Shown here: positions 22,522-33,649 of the stretch, piece after piece
How positions within the stretch are numbered: position 1 is the first letter of the stretch
Layout: each line of letters opens with the position of its first letter
NCBI RefSeq assembly: GCF_023091745.1
Contig: NC_068933.1
Location: forward strand, 16,806,001-16,870,000
Direction: 5' to 3'
Length of the DNA stretch: 64,000 nucleotides
Origin: Budorcas taxicolor
Lineage: Eukaryota; Chordata; Mammalia; Artiodactyla; Bovidae
Notes under the pieces: model-generated
What the model saw: the letters and a program-made list of their open reading frames with translations, nothing else
Databases searched by the model: none
What the model was told of the DNA's origin: nothing
Translations under genes and position numbers: made by a program

Positions 22522-22679
22522 TTAATTGCTAGAGATAGCAATAAACATTGACTCAATCTGTAACTTACATAATCCTGGAAAAAATTGCTCAGGATAGCTA
22601 ATCTATAACTTAAGCAGTGGAAACACTTGAAGAAGATGCACTAATCTAACAAATTAAGATTTTAATCTATAGAGTATGT

Positions 22680-22860
22680 TCACTATACAGAGATCGATTC
22701 AACAAATACAGTCTGAACATCATCTCCAATAAAGCACAGTACTGAGTCCCTTTAAGATGCGCAGCAAATGAAATCCTTGCCCTCAAGGAGCTTAGGTTAT
22801 GTGCATACATTAGAAGGGAGATTAAAGTTGTTTTGCCTCAGACAATTTTATATAGGAGCA
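22680..22860 (-). mobile_element. L2 LINE fragment
   Basis: 'gattcaacaaatacagtctgaacatc', 'aaagcacagtactgagtcc' and 'gaaatccttgccctcaaggagcttaggtta' match the reverse complement of the L2 3' end. Old and short. Confidence 0.5.
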
Positions 22861-22864
22861 TTAA

Positions 22865-24910
22865 ACCTCATAAATGTAATGCTTTTTCCCTTTAAGAACA
22901 GAAAAACTAAAGACATTTATAGGGAAACACTGCAATTGTATTTAAAGACAATTGAAATTACTTAAAAGTGAAGACACCATAAAATACTATTAACATGAAA
23001 TTATATTATTAGAGTCCTCAAATAAAGAGATATGTCCACATTGTTAACTGCAATTCGGGAAGAAAATGACACCTTTAAGAAGCCAAACTTTTTCAGTTAA
23101 AAAATATTTTTAAAATAATTCTAAAGAATTACTTTTAAACAAAAAGTTAACAAAACATGTATCAATCAGAATGTTTTCTGAGTCTACTTAAATTTATTTT
23201 TTAATCTGGTGACTTAATATGAGAAATGCTATTAAATGCATCCCACCTTCATCATAGGGTCTCAAATGACTTAAAGGAAGAATGGTACTTTACTCATCTT
23301 TTCGTCCGTCCTTAGCATGGAGACTTGTACATAGTAGGAAAGAAACAAAAGTTGCTCAATGTTAGAACTACTTCTAATATTATCTATTTGGTCACCTGCA
23401 GAAATATTTTCACATGCTCAGTGTCCCTTCCACTCTCTACCATCCCTAGCAGCAATTCTCAGATGTTGCTACTGCTATACAGAAGGATGAGGGAGAAGCA
23501 GGGTAAACCTGTGGGAGCACGAACAAAAAAGAAAATTGGTCAGGTTTTACAAATGATCAACAGAGTGATGGCAAGCCTCTGGCAGCTATTGTGATATCTG
23601 ATGGGTGGAAAATATTCATCACCATTTCTAACTATTTTCTGGATGATGCTATTCATTGAACTCTCAAATTTAAATCATCACATACCAGCTAAAGATATGA
23701 GCAACTCATCCAACAGGGTAGTACTAGCTATAATTAATATACAATAAATTTTTAATAAATATTTTAATGAATAATTCAGTGAATAAACGAGGAGAGAGAT
23801 ACAAAATGAAATGAAATAAGGCATAAAATTAGTATAGAGTGGCACAGAAAAAGAAGCCAGGTGGTAGAGGGCCAGAGGTAAGATACAGGGCCATCAAAAA
23901 CCACATATGGATACAACTGGATTCCAGCCACACTACTGGCTAGCTGACTTGGTACACAGCACTGCCTATAAAAATGTAGACAGTAGCTCTGTGCCTTTAC
24001 ACACCCGCCACCTTTCTTCCGGAAAGGACCGAACACTCATTACTTCTGTAGTTTTAGATCTTTATCTCAAGCATTATCTTCTAGAAATTTCCTGTAATGA
24101 CCTGACTCCTTCTCTTGCTTTAGCACTTATATGTTCAACCAGTCATTAGAAATTCTTATTCTCTTTGTAGCCTTATTTTTTTAGTGCTCTATTTAGGGGA
24201 TATCTTCTATATCAAATCCACTAGGCACTGGGTATAGAAAAGTGAACAAAAAACTTACTGTCCAGCACAGCAATACCCTATAATGTAAGCCTTTGTTTCC
24301 TATATTATTTTGTTTCACAAGAATAGTCTTAGCAATTAAATGTGTTTTACAAGCATTGTTGCCTTAGTAACTATTTAAATGATAGGTATGTGATAGAGGT
24401 TAGAATTATTTAGCAATTTCCTAATAAGCACATGGAACATTAGGAGAAATTTTGTTTGTTGCTAATGAGGGGGATAAAAATGAACTAGTTTTCTCCATTA
24501 TATATTAAATGTGAGGGATCTTCATGCAGATGTTAGATTGTAATTCCTCTCTACATCTCCAAACATAAGATCTCAATTCACTTACTGAAACATTTAACTA
24601 ATTGTAAATGAAATTGATAATCTAGATAAATTCCATGTAATAGCTATAATATCCTTATACAACTACCTTATAAAATCCAAAGGCTATTTTTAGTGCGTTA
24701 ATGAAATTCTCCTGAGAAAATCAGGAAATAGGATTTTTAAATTAAAAAATAATAAACACATTCCTTTTTCTCAAGAAATATACCTGGTTTAGTGTTTTGC
24801 CTCTATGCTATGAAAAGACAACTTTTTCTACTTAAGATGGCTGGGAAAATATTTTAAGATTCCCAATGAAAGGTTAATAGCAAAATACCTAACCTCAAAT
24901 TAAGCAATAT
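22865..24910. other. Mostly unique sequence with weak ancient-repeat traces
   Basis: Weak L2-like text occurs at about 23270-23345 ('agcatggagacttgtacatagtagg') and weak MIR-like text at about 23915-24030 ('ggattccagccacactactggctagctgac'). Neither is strong enough to call separately. The 86-, 80- and 89-codon frames in this stretch have no gene evidence. Confidence 0.35.
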
Positions 24911-24914
24911 ATAA

Positions 24915-25125
24915 TAATGGTTAATTAAATGAGCTTGAGAACCTAGCAGCCTGAGTCTGAACTTCATGTCATTACTCACCACCTGGGAAACTTGGACACT
25001 TCCCTTGACTTTACTAAGCCTTGGCTTTCCTGTCTGTTGTCTGTGGTGAAAGTCCAATGGTGAATTAAGCATTTTTCTCAGTCTCTAACACAGAGTAAGG
25101 ACTTAATAAATGTTACACATCATTA
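24915..25125 (+). mobile_element. MIR SINE
   Basis: 'gaacctagcagcctgagtctgaacttcatgtcattac', 'cctgggaaacttggacacttcccttgac' and 'acacagagtaaggacttaataaatgttac' follow the MIR order from core to 3' end. Confidence 0.68.
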
Positions 25126-25129
25126 TTAC

Positions 25130-25920
25130 ATGTTTGTTCAACTGACAATATTCCCACTGAGTGGTGCCAACTTAGAAAAAAAATATTATAGGGTAGTTCA
25201 CTATATAACTCTTAAAATTTCCCCACTGACTAATATTAAAATTTTATTTTTGATTAATAATTTCAGCTTCAAAATGTAAGTTTTTTTCTTTATCTCTCAC
25301 ATAAAGAAACAGTCAAGCTTAACATAAGAAATGCTTTGAGGATGCATTATACCCATGTCTGGAAAAATAACCTTTTAATTAAGGTTATTATTGCATACTT
25401 TTTTGCCTGATTTCAATTATAATTAATAGTGTTAAATAATTCAGGAAAATTAACTATGAAAAGAGTAGTGAAATTATAAGCAATGGGGTAGGTGAGCAAG
25501 AATAGGCTTGGAATGCATCAAAGTACATAAACTAACTTCTCAACTCAGGTGAATGCCTCGTGTACTCTGCAGCGAGACCTGACTCCCACCATCACAGAAA
25601 TACACCAACTAGAACCAGTTCTCATTTGGCTTTATCTCTCTGCTCCGTGACCCTCTCTGACTTCTTGAAACATCCTTTGAGCATAACCAGATTCTCACTC
25701 AATTCAATTCTCTTTCCTTCAGCCTCCCTGTATTCTCTGACTCTTTTTTAGATTCTGTTTTATTCCCACCTTTTGCAGATCTATTTTCAGCCTCTTCTTT
25801 TGTCCCTCTACATTTTTTCAATTACCAGTTACTAACTTTACATTCATAACTTCCATTTATTTCAGAAAGACTTCAGCCACCTCACCACTTTTGTCTGTTT
25901 CTGTTTAGATATTTGATGAC
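25130..25920. other. Unique sequence
   Basis: No recognised element. A pyrimidine-rich part at 25560-25800 contains a 63-codon frame without homology that I recognise. Confidence 0.4.
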
Positions 25921-25937
25921 ACCCAGAGTCAAGGAAT

Positions 25938-26209
25938 CGGAGAAGACAATGACACCCCACTCCAGTACTCTTGCCTGGAAAATCCCATGGATGGAGGAGC
26001 CCGGTAGGCTGCAGTCCATGGGGTCACAAAGAGTCGGATACGACTGAGCGACTTCACTTTCACTTTTCACTTTCATGCATTGGAGAAGGAAATGGCAACC
26101 CACTCCAGTGTTCTTGCCTGGAGAATCCCAGGGACAGGGGAGCCTGGTGGGCTTCCGTCTATGGAGTCACACAGAGTTGGACTTGACTGAAGTGACTTAG
26201 CAGCAGCAG
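25938..26209 (+). mobile_element. Bov-A2 SINE with intact target-site duplication
   Basis: A complete Bov-A dimer: 'ccactccagtactcttgcctgg' in monomer 1, 'tcactttcatgcattggag' linker, 'cactccagtgttcttgcctgg' in monomer 2, ending in (AGC)n. It is flanked by a perfect 14-bp direct repeat CAGAGTCAAGGAAT at 25924-25937 and 26210-26223. Intact TSDs and a clean 3' end suggest a comparatively young insertion. Confidence 0.97.
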
Positions 26210-26284
26210 CAGAGTCAAGGAATACTGGGAAATACCTCTAGCGAAAAGGTCAAGAGCCCAGGAAAGACTTGGGAGAATCTGGTG

Positions 26285-26820
26285 TTTTTTGTTTTTTTTT
26301 TTTTGAGGAAGAGCCAATGCAATGACTAGTCTTTATTGGGAAGAAGGAACTTCACAGCACATTTTGAGAGAGTTAATGCAGGGGTTCAGCAGGCCAACTG
26401 GGAGGCACCAGCTTGTGGTTCCATACTGTTTTCTTCACAGGTGCATGCCGCTACTCACTCGCTGGTGATGGAGGAGACTAAATGAGGATCTGCTTTGGTA
26501 CCCAAAGCTGCCTCTGGGGCGAGCACATTGAATGGGTCTCATCCCTTCTGTGACCTTCCTCTCCAGACCAGTTGTCTGCTCACCATTAGCAGGAACGCCA
26601 CCTCTGTAGGCCTTTAAGTACATCACAGTAAGTCCACCTGGCCCATGGGACCTCAGGGCCATCTCCAGCCGGTGTTCCAGCTCTGCAAAGTAACCCTGAC
26701 TGGCTTTCTTTCTAAGGAAAAGAGTGAATGAAGTCTGCTGACCTCTAACCCTCACCTTGGTTCTCAGTTTCCCTTCCACTGAGGCTGAAGCCTTACTTGC
26801 CTTCCCTTTTTTTTCCAAAA
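26285..26820 (-). pseudogene. Probable retrocopy (processed pseudogene) of an unidentified mRNA
   Basis: On the minus strand this region ends in a poly(A) tract (poly(T) at 26285-26304, one interruption). An AATAAA signal lies 27 nt upstream of it (TTTATT on the plus strand at 26332-26337). That is the normal mRNA 3'-end layout. The GC content is higher than the flanks, and a 127-codon frame from 26818 to 26435 is open: basic start MEKKGKASKAS, middle LRKKASQGYFAELEHRLEMAL, end SSGMHL. I do not recognise the protein; the frame may even be fortuitous if only a 3' UTR was copied. No clear target-site duplication was found. It begins about 60 bp beyond the Bov-A2 copy. Confidence 0.55.
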
Positions 26821-26824
26821 CAAA

Positions 26825-27245
26825 TTACTACATAGAACCCTTGACTGGGTTCCTGCTACCTGTTTTTGGCCTCTTTTCTTACTTACTTATCATTTAAAGT
26901 ATCTTCAGAAGGACTGTACCATAATTTGTCACAAAAAAGTGACAAACAAAAAGTTATTATGTTTACAGGAAAATAACGGAATAAAGCAATGGGGATAAAC
27001 TTGATATGTAAGGAAAAAAAAAAACTTAAACATTGGAAGAATAACTAGAATTCCATATTTTCTTGCAAGTCAACAACAAAGAGCTTTACAGAAGATATCC
27101 ACAGGTAAGTAAAGATGTGTTATATTTTAGTACTGATGTATAAGCAAAACTAATAACTATAACAGGCAAAAAAATGCAATTGAGAGAAGACATTACTAAA
27201 CCTCAGTGGTGATAATAGGAAAGAGGAAGAATTAAAAGTTACAGA
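26825..27245. other. Unique sequence, perhaps degraded L1 at its end
   Basis: No clear element before about 27120, where L1-like text becomes faintly visible. An A-run lies at 27014-27025. Confidence 0.35.
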
Positions 27246-27249
27246 TGCA

Positions 27250-27835
27250 AGACAAATTACTATTGGAAATGACAGAAGGGTCATTGCTACAGATCTCATG
27301 GTCATGAAAAAGATAACACAAGAATATTATGAACAGCTCTATAACCACAAACAATAATTTAGGTGAAATGGGACAATTCTTTGAAAGACACAATGTACCA
27401 AAACTCACACAAGGAGATTAATAGGCCTCCATCAAATAACTAAACTGAATCAACAATGAGTAACCTTCCAACACAGAAAGCATCCAGGCCAGGAGATCTC
27501 AATGGTTAGTTCTACCAAACATTTAAAGAAAAAATGATCCAGTTCTCCACAATTTGCTCCAGAAAACAGAAGCAGAAGGGACCCCTCCTAACTTATTCAA
27601 TATGAGGTCAGTATTATCCTAATACCAGAGAGACATTACAAGAAAGAAAAACTAAGAACAATATTCCTCATGAATATACACGCAAAATTCTCAATTAAAT
27701 ATTAGAAATGGAGTCCAAAAATGTATGGTAATAATCCTACACAACGATCATACCTGGAATCTATTCCAGGTATGCAAGGTTGGTTTGATACTAGAAAATC
27801 AATTAGTGTAATCCGTTACATCAACAGCATAAAGA
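27250..27835 (+). mobile_element. Old L1 LINE fragment (ORF2 RT region)
   Basis: 'agggtcattgctacagatctcatgg', 'agaatattatgaacagctctataacc', 'ttctaccaaacatttaaag', 'caggtatgcaaggttggtttgatac', 'aaaatcaattagtgtaatccgttacatcaac' match the reverse-transcriptase region of L1 ORF2 in sense orientation. Many stops and frame breaks are present. It ends abruptly at 27835, so it is truncated on both sides. Confidence 0.85.
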
Positions 27836-27839
27836 AATT

Positions 27840-29435
27840 ATAGATGTAGTAAACAACACGATAATGATGATCTGGAGGGAGGGAATTTTGGGATTATCTC
27901 AAAAGAATACAGCCCTAGAGAACTCCACAGATCACTAAGTGTGGCCAGCTCATGGGAAAGAAGAAAAACACCCAATGCTTCAAAAGACTTAGAGGTAAGT
28001 TTGAGAGTCCAGACTTCATTCTTAATGTCACCATATAATATTTTACAAAACCTTACTTTACAAAACCTTATCTTATTTTGTAATGGTAAATAGATAAATA
28101 TAATAGTCACATGCACTCCACAGAATTGTATAAGCAAAATGATTGTACTTATGAAATCATTATTCAGATTTTGGTTTCAGGAGGTTCAACATTAGCAATT
28201 ATGAGTTTTCTATTAAAAATGTGACCAAATAATCTCTAAAAAAAGCTAAGTATAGGATATATGAGGCAGGGCTAAATTTACAAAGCTAACATTTGTAACA
28301 TGAAATAAAATTTGAAATTCATTGGGCTGAAATATATTCAATATCATATGACTAGAGGGAAAGAGAATAAAAAGGATATGTGAAATTTTAAAAATATTCC
28401 TCTCATTTTAAGAATGATTCCAGTAAAAAGAATGAATTATAATATTCTAAATGTAAATTCAAGTCCCTTAAATATCAAACCTGAACTAAAATGAAATCTC
28501 CATTTTTATCAGTGGGTAGACAGAGTTTCTGCTTTAAGGTTCATTTTTTTAATCTTGTGCAAAAGCAAAATATTTATACATTACTATACATTTTCCATAG
28601 CCTTCTACTTTTCTGTATTTATCTCCTTTTTTGAGCACATAATGTATTTCCATCTACTGAAAAAAAAAAAAACTATCTCAAATATTACTACTGATTGAAC
28701 TAAATTTGGCTTTTATACAAAGCCACATGAGAAAAGAATTGACGGTGGAGAAACTACAACCATTTGTCATTTGCCAAGCTACGTTTATACTCTGGCAGAG
28801 AAGGACTATAAGGTAACTTTTTCCTAAAACTGCTTATCGTTACCAGGACAAGGAACTTTCTCCAGATCCTTAATAAGTTATATACAAGCTGAAATGATGT
28901 CCTCTTTCAAACCTTAACCCTGCTTCATAACATTGTTTATGTATGGCTTCATTCAGAGTTAGAAGGAAGAAGGCAAGGCAGCAGACGACATCATTTCAGC
29001 TTTCTACAATAAATTATACACCTGTCAAATCTCCACATTCTATAAAACCGCATCACTTTGGAAGCACATGAGAGTTTTCAATTTTTTCCATTATTCTTAC
29101 ATTTAACTTATAAAATATAGATGAAAAATAGTTTTTTTTTTGCATTTAGCGAATCCGTTATGATTTCTTGGTTAAAACACAAAATTTAGAAACTCTTAAT
29201 GAATTAAGGGAAAAATACATGCCCACTAAAATATTACAGTAATAATGTAGTTTTTTTCAATGAAGTAACTCTTCAAGTGAAACAACCACATTCCAAAATA
29301 TTCATCACAGATCCAATGAGCATTAGAAACTTAGTATAGTAAGACATATCAAAACTATACCCAGGTCCCTAGGAACTTACCACCCAATTAAGGTAAGCTA
29401 TATAGTAGTAATAACAACACTAACAACAAAGCAAA
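27840..29435. other. Unique AT-rich sequence
   Basis: 1.6 kb with no recognised transposon. It includes a small direct duplication at about 28043-28071 ('tttacaaaacctta' twice) and a 16-bp inverted repeat at 28886-28901 / 28987-29002. Confidence 0.45.
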
Positions 29436-29439
29436 TATA

Positions 29440-29565
29440 TGTAATACAATCTAGTACATGAGTACATAATGATTACTATATGTCAGGTGTATGTCTAAGT
29501 CCCTTACCTATACTAACTCCTTTAATACTTACAACAACCCTACAGAATGGGTGAAATTACTATGA
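29440..29565 (+). mobile_element. MIR SINE fragment
   Basis: 'gattactatatgtcaggtgtatgtctaagtcccttacc' and 'ctcctttaatacttacaacaaccctacagaatgggtg' match the MIR core. The 3' arm is replaced by a ruminant SINE scrap. Confidence 0.7.
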
Positions 29566-29614
29566 ATCTGCATCTCCTGCACTGGCAGCCAGGTTCTTTA
29601 CCACTGGGAAGCCT
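29566..29614 (-). mobile_element. Bov-tA SINE fragment (head only)
   Basis: 'ctgcatctcctgcactggcagccaggttctttaccac' followed by 'tgggaagcc' is the reverse complement of the tRNA-like head. About 49 bp remain. Confidence 0.75.
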
Positions 29615-29639
29615 TTTGGGTATATTATCCATATAAATA

Positions 29640-29845
29640 TACCACAGGCTCCTCAAATTCAACATGCCACCTTGACATTTTATAAAAAACATTTTTCATG
29701 TGTTCACTTGCTTTCTCTCTCCCTGACTAGTATGTAAGCTCCGTGGAACAAGATCTTGCCTGTTAGTTTCTGGTTATATCCCTGGTGACCAGGCATGGTG
29801 CCAGGCATATAACAGGGGCTGATTTATTTACTAAATGCTGAATAC
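29640..29845 (+). mobile_element. L2 LINE 3' end
   Basis: 'agtatgtaagctccgtggaacaagatcttgcctg', 'gaccaggcatggtgccaggcatataacagg' and 'tttactaaatgctgaat' match the L2 3' end in sense orientation. Confidence 0.7.
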
Positions 29846-30169
29846 TTATGTATATAAAGGAACGAAAGTCTAAATTTGGCTCAACTTCTTTCCCCCACCA
29901 AACAAACAACAAAAACAACACAGGCTTGACAGTCTTGATATATGCTCCCTATTTCTTGTGTTATACACGCGTTCAGGCAAAAGACCTAGAAATCACCTTT
30001 GCTCCCTTCATCACCACTCTCTATAAATACAATCATGCAATTGTCTTGCTCCTTCCTTCTAACTATCTAATTCTTCCACTTCTGTTTTCACTTCCATTAT
30101 TGTATTTCTGACTACATGTTAATATCTTGCTGAGAATAATGCTATAGCCTCTTTACACATCTGCCCCTG

Positions 30170-30665
30170 ACTTTTTTTCCAGTCCACTCTCCCCACTGGC
30201 ATTCAATTAGTTTCTAGAACATAAATCTGATTACATCGTTCTCTTACTCAGAATATTTGATAGGTTCCCAGTGTCCTCAGGATGAAGTATAAGTTCCTTA
30301 ACACCACTCAGAATGTCTTTCATGGTCTAGTCATTGCATAAGGCTATAATCTCAGCCTCACAACAAACCCTTGTACTGAACTTCTTGGCAGCCTAAATTT
30401 TACATTAATGAAACTCTTTGAGTTTATCAAATAAATTTCTTCTCTTGTTCCCTTGGGTTTTTTCAAATAATCATACAACCTGAATCTCTCCTTTTCCCCT
30501 TTTACCTTCTTCAGTAAGATTTATCATTCAGGCCTTGGCTTTAATATCTCCTCTTTTAGAAGGTTTCCCGTAATTCCCAAAATGCTGCTGTCTGCTTGAT
30601 TATGTTCTCCATTCCTCCTGCTGCTGCATTCTTTATCACCTCCTTCCAGGAGCTGCTACAGACGA
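30170..30665 (+). mobile_element. L2 LINE, upstream part
   Basis: Sense L2 text in order: 'gataggttcccagtgtcctcaggatgaagtataag', 'aacaccactcagaatgtctttcatggtc', 'catacaacctgaatctctcc', 'tttatcattcaggccttggctttaatatctcctc', 'agaaggtttcccgtaattccc'. It is interrupted by the SINE at 30669 and probably resumes at 31360. Confidence 0.7.
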
Positions 30666-30668
30666 TTT

Positions 30669-30890
30669 AGGTCTTCCCAGGGGGCTTGGTGAGTAAAGAA
30701 GCCACCCGCCAATGCAGGAGATGTAAGAGACGCAAGTTCAATCCCTGGGTCAGGAAGATGCCCTGGAGGAGGACGTGGCAACCTACTCCAGTATTCTCGC
30801 CTGGAGAATCCCAAAGGACAGAGCAGCCTGGTGGGCTACAGTCCATAGGGTCGCAAAGGACACAACTGAGGGACTAACACACACACAGAT
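30669..30890 (+). mobile_element. Bov-tA SINE, full length
   Basis: 'ggtcttcccagggggcttgg' head, 'gccaatgcaggagatg', 'ttcaatccctgggtcaggaag', 'ctactccagtattctcgcctgg' and the end 'gacacaactgagggactaac' plus an (AC)n tail. It is inserted in L2. Confidence 0.92.
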
Positions 30891-30891
30891 G

Positions 30892-31358
30892 ACTTAAGAT
30901 GCCTAAGTAAATCATGCTCGTCACCACGTCATAATAAAGAAGGCTCCTAGCTGGCTCAACCACCCCAGGGCACTGTTTCAACTCACCCTGTCCTCTAGCA
31001 TCGACCCACCCACGTGCATGCTTGTGGAACAATCAGATTTTAAAGGAAAGACGTGACTGATGAAGCTTATTCATGGATTCTCTCCTCCTTCCTCAGAACC
31101 AAGCATCTGTGAATTTATGTTGCTCACTGATGCAGGGAGATTTGAGGAGCTGCTGAGTTTGCGTCACAGACATGTATATGCCCAAGTATATACACAGCTT
31201 TTCATCAACTTACACAATTCTGGAATTCCAGGATAAAGTCACAGAATTTATCACCCAATTGTGTCCTTTAACAAATTGAATGAAGGACATCCAAGCAATA
31301 AACTACACTCCCCCTCCAGAACTCATGGCTGGGTCCTTATTTAGACATCAGTACAAAT
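30892..31358. other. Unassigned sequence between two L2 parts
   Basis: No family recognised. It may be unaligned L2 body or a separate old element. Confidence 0.3.
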
Positions 31359-31359
31359 A

Positions 31360-31630
31360 TTCCTCTTTAGTGATATAAAACAGCTGCATAACCCCTAGGA
31401 ACTCTCTGGAATATCATTTATTTAATCATTTTCACTATACTTATCACCACCTGAAATTATCCTGTTCATGTATTTGGTTACTTGTCCATTGCCTCTCCCT
31501 TCCCCGTCATTGTCATGTAAACGTTTTCATAGCAAGGACCTCGGATGACTTTCTCACTGTTCTACTGCTAGTCTCTGCAAAAATAGTTGGTACATAATAG
31601 GTGACCATTAAATATTTGCTTAATTAAGGA
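31360..31630 (+). mobile_element. L2 LINE 3' end, continuation
   Basis: 'cacttatcaccacctgaaattatcctg' style text, 'gtatttggttacttgtccattgcctctccc', then 'ttggtacataataggtgaccattaaatatttgctta' match the last 250 bp of L2 in sense orientation. Same strand and order as the L2 at 30170-30665. Confidence 0.7.
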
Positions 31631-32003
31631 AAGGATAAATGAATAGATTCAATGGATATTTTGAAAACACTATACTCTATTCGGAGAGGTTCTTAATGTG
31701 CAAACTAGGACTCAACGAGGGTACATTATATCCAGAAGGAGGTAACTTGAATTAACAAATTGGTATTCCTTCTCAAATTCTAATATTTTTTTTCAGGTTT
31801 AGAAGTAATTAGCTTGCATAAAAATTGTGAAAGGTAGAATTATAATCTCAAAAGATAGATTCAAATCTATAAAGTATTAACATACTTTTAAAGGTAAAAA
31901 ATTAGAAATTAAATTATCTCTTGATTTCAAAGAATGCCAGCTAAGGGTTTACATCTCTTCATTAGTAAGGAAGCGGGTACCACTCCCACTGGTTTTGTAT
32001 CTT
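31631..32003. other. Unique sequence
   Basis: No recognised feature. Confidence 0.4.
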
Positions 32004-32005
32004 AC

Positions 32006-32277
32006 TCGGAGAAGGCAATGGCACTCCACTCCAGTACTCTTGCCTGGAAAATCCCATGGATGGAGGAGCCTGGTAGGCTGCAGTCCATGGGGTCGCTAAG
32101 AGTCGGACACGACTGAGCAACATCACTTTCACGCATTGGAGAAGGAAATGGCAACCCACTCCAGTGTTCTTGCCTGGAGAATCCCAGGGACGGTGGAGCC
32201 TGATAGGCTGCCGTCTATCGGGTCGCACAGAGTCGGACACGACTGAAGCGACTTAGCAGCAGCAGCAGCAGCAGCAG
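32006..32277 (+). mobile_element. Bov-A2 SINE with (AGC)n 3' tail
   Basis: A well-preserved dimer: 'ggagaaggcaatggcactcc', 'cttgcctggaaaatcccatgg', 'cacgcattggagaaggaaatgg' linker, 'gtcgcacagagtcggacacg', then a pure AGC run at about 32253-32277. CpGs are still present, in line with a young insertion. The flanking frames of 60 and 92 codons are repeat shadows. Confidence 0.96.
32253..32277. repeat. (AGC)n microsatellite
   Basis: About eight AGC units at the 3' end of the Bov-A2 copy, a known hotspot for repeat expansion in ruminants and likely polymorphic. Confidence 0.9.
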
Positions 32278-32279
32278 AC

Positions 32280-33228
32280 ACACCAAAACAAGCTAACTGG
32301 AAAGAACCCTTCTAACTTATCTATCAGTCCCTAACTGAAATCAAAGTCTTCTGGCGTGTGTGCAGAAAACTTCATCAAGATCCTACTCAGGATCTACACA
32401 ACGTCTATAAAAGATCTACACTGGATGAGTTCAACTCAGAGTCACAGAGAACACCATTTGGTCTCCAGCCATCATCTCCACCCTAGTATTGACCAAGGCT
32501 CCTGAAATAAGCACTGAGATTCAGAACCACTCATAAAGAGTCTTTCAGAAATCTCCTTTGCCCTGCTATGTCTCATTCCATGTCAGTCTGCACCTTAGCT
32601 AGCACTGTATCTATTCTAACTGAATGGTTCTTAAAATGATGAAGTAGAACACCAGCTAATAATAAGGTCCTTGACCATGAATACTTCCGTTTGCAGAGAA
32701 CGGAAGACTTAACTGAGCTGATCAATATTATAGTCTCAACTGCACTACACCTGGACAGCATGCTGCTGCTAACTGGCATACAGAAGCATCATTCTAAGTG
32801 CTAAGTAATAGAAGAATATGTCTGTCATTAATTATGAGTTCAAATTCACACTGTGCAGGGTGCTATTCAAAGCCGCTACATTCTTACACAACTGTAAATC
32901 ACAAATTTATTTTGGAACAGGGACTCTGCTTTCTAACTAGGTTTAGAAAGACCATGACACATGTGAAAGTGGACACTTACTAAATACCCCTTTCTGCACC
33001 TGCACACAAGGAGCAGGTAATAAATGCTGCTGTCTGACTTGATAATGATGACACCTGCCACAGTGGAGACACAATTAATGAATGTTCTTTGACTGATGAT
33101 GAGACAAGCCGTACAAACATGGATTTTTCTCCTTTGTCAGTTTTCCCCATATAGTTCTGAACAAAAGCAAAATGTTCTCCAGCCACAGCAGAAAGCTAAG
33201 ACAACAGAATCTTTCTTGTTTCATCTTA
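32280..33228. other. Unique sequence
   Basis: 950 bp with no recognised transposon. Several 61-68-codon frames lack gene evidence. Confidence 0.4.
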
Positions 33229-33229
33229 A

Positions 33230-33390
33230 TATTTACATATCAGTTACTATATAACAGGCACTGTTTAACCCTCAAAGCCACCCTAATAAATAATAATGAT
33301 GATAATAACGTGCTATTATGATTTCTGCTTTTACAGATGAACAGAAAACACAGAGGGGAGTATCTTGTCCAAGGTCACTTTCCCATTCCA
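33230..33390 (+). mobile_element. MIR SINE
   Basis: 'cagttactatataacaggcactgtttaaccctcaaag', 'gctattatgatttctgcttttacagatgaacag' and 'atcttgtccaaggtcac' match MIR in order. Confidence 0.75.
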
Positions 33391-33428
33391 GTAGCTTTCA
33401 CTTTTGGCCTCTTTTGTGCAGTGCCGCA

Positions 33429-33645
33429 GGGCTTCCCTGGTGCCTCAGCGGGTAAAGAATCTGCCTGCAATGCAGGAGATCAGGGTTCAATCCCTGGGTC
33501 GGGAAGATACCCTGGAAAAGGAATGGCTAACCCCTCCAGTATTCTTGCCTGGAGAATTCCATGAACAAGGGGCTGATGGGCTACAGTCCATGGGGTCACG
33601 AAGCATCGAACATGACTGAGTGACTAAGGACACACACACACACAC
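33429..33645 (+). mobile_element. Bov-tA SINE with (AC)n tail
   Basis: 'gggcttccctggtgcctcagc', 'ctgcctgcaatgcaggag', 'gttcaatccctgggtcggg', 'ccagtattcttgcctggag', 'gaacatgactgagtgac', then a CA run at 33630-33645. The 75- and 71-codon frames across it are shadows. Confidence 0.94.
33630..33645. repeat. (AC)n tail of SINE
   Basis: Eight AC units at the 3' end of a Bov-tA copy. Confidence 0.8.
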
Positions 33646-33649
33646 CTAC

